From Tetrahymena elliotti 4EA (taxonomy: Eukaryota; Ciliophora; Oligohymenophorea; Hymenostomatida; Tetrahymenidae), in the NCBI GenBank assembly GCA_000231825.2, contig JH720306.1, forward strand, positions 353,784 through 417,783: a stretch of DNA of 64,000 bases, read 5' to 3'. Positions 1 to 10,823 of this stretch are shown piece after piece. The notes beneath the pieces are model-generated. The model did not search any database and was not told the origin of the DNA. It saw only the letters and a program-made list of their open reading frames with translations. Both the position numbers and the translations under genes were made by a program. How positions within the stretch are numbered: position 1 is the stretch's first letter; every line of letters starts with the position of its first letter.

Positions 1-250
1 CAAAAGAAATTTAAATATTTTTTGATAAATTGATAGAAAAAGTTAATTCAAAGGTAAAATTAATTTATTGACTGATAAGATGTAAAAGAAATTTTTTAAA
101 AATGAATTTAAGCATTTTTAAAGAAGTTAATAAGTATATACAATGAGAATTGTTAACTATAAATTGAATTTATCAAAGATATTTCATTTTTTAATTGTTA
201 TTTGTTTTTTTTTGTATTTTTGTAAAATTATTCAGAAGAGAAAGAAAGAT

Positions 251-3200
251 TCATTCATTTTTGTTACTATTTTAATCTTATTACCTTATAATTATTTTTA
301 TTGGATTAGAATTATTTGAAACATTATTGCTATTGTTGTTAGGGATCTTGAATACAACTTTTTACTATTATCTATATTAGTTTTAAGGATGGCTGTTATA
401 AGATTCATGATGCTCTTAGTTAAATTATTACTATTATTATTACCATTGACTAGATTATTATTGAAAAATTTAGTGTTGTTAATTAAAACGCTAATGATTC
501 ATCATCATTTGATACTCTTCGTATGAAGGATAGCCATTACATTGATGATATGGAGGAATTTATTTTTAACTAGAATTTAATGTAAATCTATTCGGTTGAT
601 AATTTTATTGGTTCTAGGTTTACAGTTCATGCATGTTTGTATTTTACATAGGTTATTTATCATACATACCAACTTAATATTATGAATATTTATGTTGATG
701 CATGTACTCTGGGTTTCCATAATATGCTTAAAATTATTATTGCTACTCCATTTATTGCTAATAATTTAAATGCTAAGGTTAATACGAGTAAGGTGGTACA
801 TTATTGAATTGATTAGAAATAATCTAATTATTTTCTTGTAAAATAAACTAGCTTGGATTCTTAGGATATTGCTAATTTGATTAATCATTCAATTTCTTTT
901 TTTTTAATTTTTTTGGCTTTTAAATTTGCCCATTTTCGATTTCATAATTTTTATTTTCTTAATAAATATCCTCTACTTTACTTTCCTATTCAATCTTAAT
1001 TTACTAACTGTGGTTATTATCAAGCTGTTTCAAAGATGAAAAATTAATTTAATTAGCTGATGACTCAGTTGGAATTTATTCTGTTTTTATTTAGAATTTT
1101 TTATCACTGAGAATGTTTAGTTTCAGTTTATTTTAAATTTTGCTTCCAGAGAAATCTTATTCTTCAGTTTTAATTTCAATTTGTTAATCCTTATTAGGGG
1201 TTTATTATAAAGGCTCTAATGATTGAATAACATCCTAAATCTTAACATTATTCTATCTAAATTCTTTCTAATTGACAAGTTGATTCTCATTGTATTTTTT
1301 AATTGCAAAATCACTAGGTATTGTATTTTGAGGTTTTTCCTCAACACGAGCTTACAAATATCCATTATTATTTATTTCTTAAGGGCAATATTCTTATTTA
1401 ACCTAATTATTATTCTTTATAGAGCTAACCTTCTCTAAAATATTCTAAATACCTAGCTAAGATTTTTCATTTAAAACCTCTGCTTTTATATTTTTTTTCT
1501 CAATTTACTCTTTCTTTTCAAAAACTTATGTTTCTTTTTTTATAATTGGTTAAATGTTTTCTTTTTTATCTAATTACTATAACTACTCCTTTTGTTATAC
1601 TTTGTTATCCAACAATTCCAACTCACTCTACTCAACTTTAATCTAGTATTTCTACAGTTCACTCTAATTAGCATTGTTTTATTATAAATTATACTATTTC
1701 TCATACATTTGATTATTTTAATTTAACTGAAATTCTTCTTTAACTTACAACTAAATTTCATTTTATTCTCTCTTATTTTATTTATTTTATGAAATAACTT
1801 ATTCGGCTTTTATTTTTTCATCTCTGGCTGCTTCCTATTTTAAGTTGATTTAATCTAACAAATTTTACATAAGATTAGGTTACTAAATTATATTTCTCTC
1901 ATTGTATTTCATATTATCAGGGTATTAAACTATTTATTTATATTCCTATTAAGGGAGTTCTTACTTAAGGTCAAACTCTATCTTTATATTACTTTTTTAC
2001 TATTACTACTATAAATTACTCATCAAATTATTATTTTTATTATTATTGTTAAATATTGAGCCTTAGTTTTGGTGATTTTCTAAATGTTAAAAATTATTTT
2101 GATGTTGGTAAAAAAAAATTTAATTGTATTAATTCATTTTGAGATTGGATATATCATTCGGGGTTTAAATATTTGAAATAATGTTTAAAGGTAACTAATT
2201 TTATTAATCAAATTTTTACTATCCTTAATTTATTTAATTTATTGGAATGTTTATTTATTAATCTTCGTTTAAATAGGGTTATTTGGGGTATTGATCATAA
2301 AACTATGGAAATTGAATGGGATTAAATGCATTTCTATTTTCTTCTATTTGTGGCTATTAAACTTAGCTATAATTGTTAGGTCCAGTTTACTGAATTTAAT
2401 TTTAATAATTATTTTAATTCTTATTGTACACTCTGAAAATCGGTTTCTTTACATGAGAAAAATAATCTATTTTATTTTCGTTAAATTGCTGATTTGATGT
2501 TGAATAATTTGTTTATATAATGCTAGCTGTTTACTATTATTGTTGAGGCTATTAGTTTTCTTAGAAAAAGTTATTTTTACTAATAAAAGCTTTTGTTTCA
2601 CTGTTTTCCTCACTTTGAATTTATTTACTTTTAGATTAATCTTCTTATTATTAACACTGCGTTTATGAATCACATTATTAACTTTTTGGATTAATTTTTT
2701 TTTTAGAAACTTTGCCATTTCTAAGGACATCGTATTTTGTAAGTTTCTTTTTCTCAACCTTATCATAGGGAAACAATATATTCCATATATCATAGAATGA
2801 GTTGTGTATTTGATTTTTCTCTCTGTATATGCAATAGAAGAGTATAATAAGACCTACAAACTGTTTGCGGATTAATTTTTATTAATTATAATTTTTGGAG
2901 CATAATTATGTATTGTCAATTTCTAGTGTTGAAAAAACTAATTCAAGCAACCTTTATTTAAACTTTGCTACCTAATTGAACTATTGCAGCAACAAAAAGT
3001 ATGTCCCTATTAGATTCATAAATTTAGCTTCAGTAGTATCTACTTAGCTATGAACATAACTCCTCACTTCTTAAACATTCTATAACTACATATATTCCAC
3101 TATGAGTGGAGCAGCAAACTACTCCAAAAAATAATTTTTTACTGAATCTTAAAACCATTTATTTAAGAGGTTTCTCTGGCTTTTATCATATTTGCTTTAG

Positions 3201-3809
3201 CATTACTCTATAAGTCTTTTGATATCACTTTTAATTTTATTTTTTGCCAAAACAAATTTTTCGGAATCAACCATTATTCTGTTTACTATAATTAATTTTC
3301 TTTTATTGAATAATAATTAATGCTTTTAGTTATTATCTAAATTTCTAGTATCTATGTATCAAAGTTTCACATAATATTACAAAAGATTAAATTGACTTTC
3401 AAAAAAATTACAATATTCTTTACTAATAAACTCGTTTTTGTTTATTTTTGTTATTTGTAATTCAGGCTTATTAGAAATTAAAGTTTAAATATTATAATGA
3501 TTTCTTTTTTCTAATACTTCCTAATTATCTATCTATCTAGCGATGAATTAACATCAAATTTTCTTATAACTCGCAATTTCATTACTTATTCATCTCATTT
3601 TTTTTTCTATAACTTATTAATTATTATCCTAAAACAATTAAATTTTTTAAATATTTCTTCAGTCAAATTTTAAATCAGAATTTAGCTTTTTTTGAATCAA
3701 ATGATTGCCAAATTTTTAAATAAAATAGGAATATTGATGAATGCTTTTGGTATTATTACTGAAAATATTAGAAGATCTATTATCTATTGTTATCTGATGT
3801 TAATTTCAT
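251..3809 (-). CDS. Q/N-rich protein with helical N-terminal region, 1,087 aa, function unknown
   Basis: Read on the minus strand with TAA/TAG as Gln, one frame stays free of TGA from about 3351 to the stop at 251-253. Two upstream exons join in phase: 3809-3760, 3536-3424, then 3351-251, totalling 1,088 codons. The first ~350 residues alternate hydrophobic and charged residues in helical fashion and contain LRRs-free stretches such as FLEQFAAPLIVEYMQ and KFMNLIGTYFLLLQQF. The rest is low-complexity Gln/Asn/Ser with runs of six or more Gln, ending in an Asn-rich tail. The strong T-richness of the plus strand here is simply the complement of AAT/CAA/TAA codons. I do not recognise the family; the helical part could be a HEAT-like or scaffold domain, but that is a guess. 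Poly-Q stretches suggest a regulatory or scaffold protein. The coding call is firm; exon 1 is less so. Confidence 0.75.
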
Positions 3810-4293
3810 TAAATTAAACAAAAACACAATTAATAAAAAAATATTGAGAAATAAGGATATTTCTGATAATTCTATCTTCTTTAAATTTTCTTAAGCAAAT
3901 AAAAAATCACCTCTAAAAATGTAAAAGAATTAGCCAGCTGAAAGCAGCTTAGGCGCACTACAAAATATTTAAATATAGTTCAATCCTAAGTTATTCTCAG
4001 AAATATATTTAGAGTAATATTAGCTAAAAATAACTTTGAAATTCATTTATTTAAGCGTATAAATGATGTTTTATTTAAAAATAAATAATTAGAAAAGCAT
4101 CTTTTGCAATAAAAAACAAGTTTAGTGAATAATCTAAGTAAAAATAATAGAAAACTGTGATAGATAACTACTTTAAGTCTTTGCCTACTAACTTATTAGG
4201 ATTGTCTTTTGTCTTCTTGTAAATTTAATAGTTTTGCATTTTCAATTATAAGAAATATTATTTAGAGAATAATAGGATATCTAAGGTAAAGAA
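3810..4293. other. Intergenic, divergent promoters
   Basis: AT-rich spacer between two divergently read genes, so it should hold both promoters. The only compositional change is a slightly GC-richer patch near 3935-3960. No frame, repeat or RNA gene was seen. Confidence 0.5.
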
Positions 4294-7200
4294 ATGTCAG
4301 ATTTGAGCTTTAAATTAGATTACTACATATACAGATGCTACTTTTAATATTTGTAGAACATACAAGTTGATATTATGTAAAATATTTAGTTAAATGAATT
4401 CAATATTGAATTTATTCTTATATTTTCAAAGGCCTGGAAACTTTCCTAACTTTGGAAATTTAAAACTGTTAATAAAAACAATGAATACTCTTTCAAAAGT
4501 GAATAATAAGGTATTATGGGTGAGGTAAAAAAAACTACATTTATTTATTCAAATAAAAAACACTTTTTATGAATTAGGTAAGATAAAATTGTTGAATTGA
4601 ATGAATGCATTGAATTGGCTTTGATGTTCTATCAATAGAGCAATTTAAAATATTCTCTCTTCTACTTCTCTAAAATGCTTTCTATTGAGGTATATGATAG
4701 ACAGCTCTATTTAGATATTAGGTAAGAAAAACAATTTTACACTAACTGAAATTATTTAAAATAAAAAAAGAGAGAGTATGTATATAAATTCTGAGAGCTT
4801 GACCAAAATATTCTTAGTCCTTTAGAAGGCTTTCCCATCTTTTTATGATATCCATATTAGAATAGGAGAGAATAATTCTTTAAATTCAAATATTATTGAA
4901 TCCTTTACTAATTTCATAATGAATTATGCTAAGGATTTAAAAAAAATCAAAATTCATATAGGAAATAGAAATTACATAGGTAGTAAGATATTTAGCAAAT
5001 TAGGATAAGCATTCTTGCCATAATTGACCATTTTTAGAATGGAAGTTATGAATAACAATGACGAATTGTCTACAGATTCATAAGGCTTATTTGATTTTCT
5101 ATAAAATCAAATAAACCTTTAGTCTCTATGCATAATTTATGGATCCAAAAATTCAATAAATGCTAAATCATTTGAGAATTTTGGAAAATCATTGCAAAGT
5201 TTAAAAAAGCTGACAGATTTAGAAGTTAACATAGGGTAGTTTATCTTGTTAATTTCAAAACTTAATTGTTTATTTATATTCAAATATAGATAGTGGAATA
5301 GAGTTGAATCAAAAGGATGCAATAATTTTACTGAAGCAATTAAGAACTTGAATCTTAAAAAAATTTAATTCTCTTTTGAGTAATTTTTATCAACAAAGGA
5401 AATATATTTTTATTGTTTATTTTTGAAATAAAAGAGGATAAAATGGAATAACTCCTGACGGAGCCTCTAAGTTCTTTGAGATTTTATCTACATTTAATAG
5501 CTTGCATTCTATAGAGGTAGGATTTGGAGATAAAAATTGTTTAGAAGATAAATGCATAAGAAGTTTTTCTGAATGCTTAACTCGCCAAACCTCTCTATCT
5601 ACTTTGTCTCTTAACTTGATCCACAAAATAAATTCAGATACCTCTAAATTATTTTAGTCTCTTGAAAGTAAATACTCTTTGTCTAATCTCTAGCTTAAGA
5701 TTGGGTATTTAATATTATACTTTTTTAGACTTCAAAGTATAATTAATCGCTTTTTTAATCAAAAAAAGATAAGAATTTAACATGAATGAAAGTATGGAAG
5801 CACTTTGTTAAACATTAATTTCATTAGTTTAACTTAAAAACCTCAGCATCGAATTTATGTAACTAACTCATAAATTAAAATATAAATTTAAAATTAAATA
5901 TTTTATTTTAAAGAGGAACTAAATTGATAGATATAAATAAATTAGAACTTCTTTGTATGGCAGTCAGAAAAATCCCTCATCTTATTGGCCTCTAATTTTT
6001 AACAGAGTATATTCATATATTTTGGTTAACTCATCTGCCTTTGAGGTTTACCCCCATTGAAGTTACTTTCCCCATTTAAATTTTTATAAAAAAGATCAAT
6101 GTTTGATTAGTATGGGGTGCAAATTTCAAATGCAGATAGATTAATTTTCTTTTATAATTTGGATCTAATAAAAATATTTAAAAAGCGATTTACCTGATGA
6201 TAAGACACTGAGTTTATTTCGATATTTGATGGAAGGAAATGTAAATTTTAAGGATATTAGAATAGGGTATGGTGTAATCTTTTAACATAATTACTCAAGA
6301 TTTGAATTAGAAATAAAGTAATAATTTATAAATCTACATTTCGAAATTAATTTATATGCGTATAATTAATTATTAGAGGTAAAAAACGTTGGGAGAGAGA
6401 CATTATTACTTCAATCTGCAGATAAATCAGCAAATATTAGCCAATTAAAGATTTTATCATTAAATTTGATGCTGAAAAAACTAAACTTTGCTAACCGGAA
6501 GATCTAGTTTCATTTTTAAGATATGCTTGTATGTCTATGCAGAAAAATCCTAACAAAGATGGAAAAATACTGATATACTTTGAAGGGTTTTTAGAAATTT
6601 ACACTTAATCAGTCTTACTTGAAAGCTACAATCTTTATGATTATTAAAATTAATTCTTATTAAGCAATTCTGAAAATGCTAAGTTTTTCAACAATGATAA
6701 CAAACTTATCCATATTAATTACATGTAAATTCAGACCAAATATAAATTTATTTTATTCATTATAATAAATATTTTAAAACAGGGCTAAAAGAAATCAAAA
6801 TCTTACAATTTTATAGTTATAAGATATTATCTCTTTAGTTTCAGGGTTGGGATATAACTGTGTTAATTTAAAGTCTAATTTTGGGGCCAAAAAAGCAGCT
6901 CATGGAAACTAGCAGTAAGGTTTGATGTAGATGTTTGGTCTTTAACAATAATAATAGTAAATGAATGATGAGGAAGAAGAGGAAGAATAGAATAGTGATA
7001 ATGAAGAATAAGATGATGGTAATTAAAATTAATAGTAAGGTTAGCAGCAAATGATGATGGGAGGAAATAATTAAAATCAAGCTTTCACCAAAAACTCTTT
7101 TATTTAAGTTCTTAGCTCAAGTATCAATGAAATTAAGAGTTAAAAAATTTTAAAGTTTACAGTAGAAGCTATGAACCATTTCTACATGAGAGCAGGTGAG

Positions 7201-8102
7201 TCTACATTTAATTTCTATCTCTATGAGAGGTAATCTTTTTGTTTCTTATTCATTAATTTGCTAAAATATCAATTCTTTCTTTTATTCTAAAAATAGAGAA
7301 AGACTTCCACAACACTCACTAAGACAACTCTTTTTAAATTTAATTCAAAAAACAACTCGTCTCACAGATATTTCTTTAGATCTAAGGTAAAATAGAAATC
7401 AAAAAAAGTATTTTGTATCATTTAAACATTTTTTTACAAGAGGATTAAATGCAGATGGAATTATTGCTATTAGACACTTGATTGATAACCAACCAGGACT
7501 CATTAGATTCTATTTAGGAGGAGAGTAAGCATAAATAAAATTTATATCAAATTTAATAATTTTAAATATTTTAAATAGGATTAAGTTATTGAAGGAAAAC
7601 ATTAGAGAAATGATTCTTTTGCATCTTTAGTTAAGAAATTTATAATCTCTGGCATCCCTTAACTTGCAAATGTAAAAGAAATATTTTTTTAGAGATTCAA
7701 ACTTTAAAATAATTTATTTTTAATGATAGTGAGTACAAAGGATTGCAATAGGAAGAAATACCTAACTTTACCCCATAATAATAACAATAATTCATATAAT
7801 TCATGAATTAAAATCACAGAGATTTAATTGATAGATTAGATCAAATCCAAAACCCAACAACTTAAGAAGAGTAATAAGAGATGTAGGGTCTTTAGCAATA
7901 AATCATTCAAATAACAAATAAAAAAAAAGAAGAAGCTTTTATCCAATATGTGGAAGAATTTAAATAGGTAATAGCGAACACTGAAAGGCAAGTAAACCAA
8001 AGAAAAGCTTTATCATATATGATGAAAATTTCTAAACTTAGATTAAATAGAAAGCTCAAAAGTGACATATTAATAGATATTGGTAGAAGTTTGTTTGTTT
8101 GA
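4294..8102 (+). CDS. Leucine-rich-repeat protein with acidic/Gln insert and C-terminal coiled coil
   Basis: The start ATG at 4294 opens MSDLSFKLDYYIYRCYFQYL and the stop is TGA at 8100-8102. Irregular leucine-rich units recur (LSNLQLKIG, LKNLSIEF, NLTILQLQDIISL, LQSLASLNLQ), each following a helical segment, as in the large ciliate LRR families related to the RNH1/NLRC type. Introns that restore the frame: 5380-5434, 5705-5768, 5859-5913, 6725-6782, 7230-7296, 7525-7578 and 7672-7729; at least two more are needed between 4500 and 4760 and near 6090-6200, where I could not fix the borders. Around 6900-7080 an acidic Glu/Asp run and Gln runs interrupt the repeats. The last exon is a Gln-rich coiled coil ending in RSLFV. 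Probably a protein-interaction scaffold. It could be split into two genes if the middle introns are wrong, but the LRR phase continues across every proposed junction. Confidence 0.6.
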
Positions 8103-8652
8103 AGTATGATTGATTTATTTGCGATTTTGGTAGCTTGAATGAAAAACAAATAATTTTCAATAGGATTTATAATTTTCTATTATTTTTTATATTTAAACTG
8201 TTTTGTGAATTTCATTAAAATTCATATTTTATAAAGTAAAACAAACTGTTTATTAAAATAAAATAAGTAAATAAAATTATCTTATTTTTATCTAAATAAG
8301 GAAGTAATAATTATGTTTATGTCAAACAACTTGATGTATTTTACTTATTAGTATAAAACTCAAAGGTGGCATATTACTGTAATCAATATTAGTAAAAGTT
8401 TATTTGTTTTAATAATGATTGATTTTTTTTGCAATTTGGTTGTTTGAAAATAATATAAATTAATTTTTTAATTCGAATCTTTAATTTTCTATTCTTTTTT
8501 ATTTTAATTATTTTGAGTTAAGTTAAAATTCATATTTTTTAAAGTAAAACTACCTATACATTTGTAATAAATAAAACTATCTTATTTTAATTAATGAAAT
8601 TATTGAAGAAGTTATAATTTAGTTTATCTCAAACGACTTGGCTCGTTTTGCT
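8055..8652 (+). repeat. Diverged tandem duplication, about 305-bp unit
   Basis: Two copies lie side by side, at about 8055-8343 and 8359-8652, offset by 304-307 bases. Shared blocks in the same order include CTCAAA-GTG-CATATTA, AAAGTTT-TTTGTTT, TGATTGATTT, AATTTTCTATT, AAATTCATATTTT-TAAAGTAAAAC, ACTATCTTATTTT and CAAAC-ACTTG. The unit covers the last codons of the LRR gene, the spacer and the first codons of the next gene. Copy 1 keeps the functional LRR stop and copy 2 keeps the functional start of the secreted protein. The reciprocal parts have decayed. Confidence 0.7.
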
Positions 8653-9133
8653 TACTTTTATGAGCTCATTTTATGCTAAATAAAATAATGAGAAAGTAAA
8701 TTGTAGAGATATGATTTATGAATCAGACTGCACAAGATATAGACATTGCAAATATTACAATGTAGATAACAAAGACAATGGATATTGTGTAGATATAAAA
8801 GTTAGTGAGTGTTTTTTAATTTAGGACATTTTAGATTGTGGCTAAGTAAATACTTGCTTTTGGAATTATAAATAAGGCCTTTGTTAAAACTTATTGCACT
8901 CTTAAGGCTGCAATGATTTTGATTTGAATATACAAATGTGCAATTCTTTCAATTCCTTATGTAGATATGAGGGTTAAAAATGCTTAACTATTTAACAATT
9001 TGAAAACTAATAAATAGAGAGAAAGAAAAAAATATAAGAACTTAGAGAAGGTACAAAATAAAACAATAATAAAATTTTATATTCAAATAAAAATCTTTTG
9101 TTAGTAGTCTTTTTCATTATTTATTGTCTATGA
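8594..9133 (+). CDS. Small secreted cysteine-rich protein, 179 aa
   Basis: ATG at 8594 to TGA at 9131-9133, one exon. The N-terminus has a basic start (MKLLKKLQ) and a hydrophobic run (TTWLVLLTFMSSFYA) that reads as a signal peptide with cleavage after SFYA. About 12 cysteines follow in the mature part, spaced as CRD, DCTRYRHC, GYC, DCG, NTC, GLC, GC, MC, LC and KC. The C-terminus has a basic helix and then a hydrophobic end (NLLLVVFFIIYCL), which could be a membrane anchor or a GPI-addition signal. The pattern suggests a disulphide-rich surface or lumenal protein. I do not recognise a named family. The promoter region lies inside the duplicated segment shared with the upstream gene. Confidence 0.7.
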
Positions 9134-10823
9134 TCCAAATAAAAAAATCAAAATTTATTACTAAATTTTAAAACACATAAACTTTAAATTTAATTCATTA
9201 AAACTACAAATATTAATTGAAGTATAAATAGCATTTTTTAAATACTCAAAATAGATTTTTTATTAAAATATATTCCCTTGTTTATTCAGGATTTATTTAG
9301 TTAATTTGAATTATAAAGAATTACAATTTTTAAAGGTTACGTCTATGTCATGATATTATAAAAAAATAGTACATAAAGACTGAACTAGTATTGCACTGAC
9401 TTATTGAAGAAAAATTTTTAAATAATATAATATTTTTATTTTTATTATTATTAGCAAAATGATTAGTATTTTATAGAGAATAATAATGTTTGGAATTAAT
9501 ATTAATAGTAGATAAAATGAATTATTTAGACCTAATTTTGCAATTTTTATGATAGAAATTTATTTATTTTTCAGAGCTTATCATTGAGAAATCACTAATT
9601 TTAAAAGGTAAAAAACATCAAATTTAATTCATGTTACTTTTCTCACTTTTTTAAAAATATTTGTTTTTTATATTTCATTTATTGGTTATTTATGATTTTT
9701 ACTGAGTTTTAACATTAAAAGAATATCTTTATTAAGTTAAAAACTTTTTTTAATACAAATTTTAAGAATCTGTGCATAAACATTTTCAATCATAAAATGA
9801 TTTGTTTTGTTTATTTTGGAGAAGGTAGTTCTCATTTTATGAAAAAAATATAGAAAGATATAAACTTTAGACTGAATAAAATGTTGTAGATGCTTTTTTG
9901 GTAAAGCTTTGCTATTTTGAATAGGATTTAATTTTATAAACATGAATTTTTAGAATTGCGAGTTTAGCAATTAAGATAATTGATGATTGGTAAATGCAAT
10001 ATAAGTCAGAATTAAAAAGCTCATTGTTTAACATACATTGACGTATCTCATGAACAAAAAAATCATCATTAAAATGCATATTTTTTACCAATCATATTTA
10101 TAAGAATATACATATAAATATGATAAGAATTTTTTTTTTCTATTTAAAAAAATGAGTATATTTTGAGTGCTGCAAGATGATGAGCACTGCAAAATAATTA
10201 ACTATCTCTTTATTTTTTTATGTTTTTGTTTTTAATTAATAGCTATTAATATATTATTATGAATTATGAAAACAAATGAATGTTTTATGTATGTATATAA
10301 ATCTCTATGGAGTGATAATTAAGATATATTTGAGCTTAGTATTTTTAGATTATTTGCAAATCAATAAATGAATAAATGAATGAAAAGAAGCTAAGCAAAG
10401 ATATGTTTAAAATAGCGGGTAAAAAAGAAAGAAAAGATGAATAAATAAATAAAAGAAAGATTTAATTATTTATATATTTGAGATTTAAGATTTAAGATTG
10501 AAAAAAATATATAATAATAAATAAAGAAAGAAGAAATTAAATATATATTTTTATATGATTTTTTTTTTAATTTTTGAAAATCTTTTTGAAATAATAAAAT
10601 CTGCAAAAATTTAATTAAATTTTTTATATATTATTAGATAAACAATTTGCTTGTTCTTTTAACAAATTCACTAAATTTTAAAAATAATCAATAAACAAAT
10701 AAAATAATAATAAATTATCCTTCAAATCTATCTAAATAAATTAAAAAAACAAAAAATTAAATAAATTAACAAAAACATAAACAAAAAACACATACATACA
10801 AAAATCATTCAATTTATTAAGAT
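9134..10823. other. Intergenic, including CCT5 leader
   Basis: No coding frame with ciliate character was found on either strand. The stretch 10370-10560 is purine-rich with repeated AATAAATGAATGAAAG-like words, and 10680-10820 is A-rich as expected for a 5' leader. A minus-strand frame at 9737-9943 looks like chance: it has no codon bias and no neighbouring exons. Confidence 0.5.

Noticed and set aside
2467..2793. Minus-strand frame of 108 codons starting MIYGIYCFPMIRL
   Set aside because: It is a shadow of the Q-rich gene, read one base off. The neighbouring frame is free of TGA for over 1,000 codons and has consistent exons.
6868..7080. Minus-strand hydrophobic frame MILIISSHHHLLL
   Set aside because: It is the complement of the acidic and Gln-rich codons (GAA, GAT, CAA) of the plus-strand LRR gene.
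9737..9943. Minus-strand frame of 68 codons
   Set aside because: It has no ciliate codon preference, no domain and no extension by adjacent exons.
10370..10560. AATAAATGAATGAAAG-like repeats as a possible CRISPR or regulatory array
   Set aside because: The words are irregular simple sequence with no constant spacer length, and CRISPR arrays are not expected in a eukaryotic nucleus.
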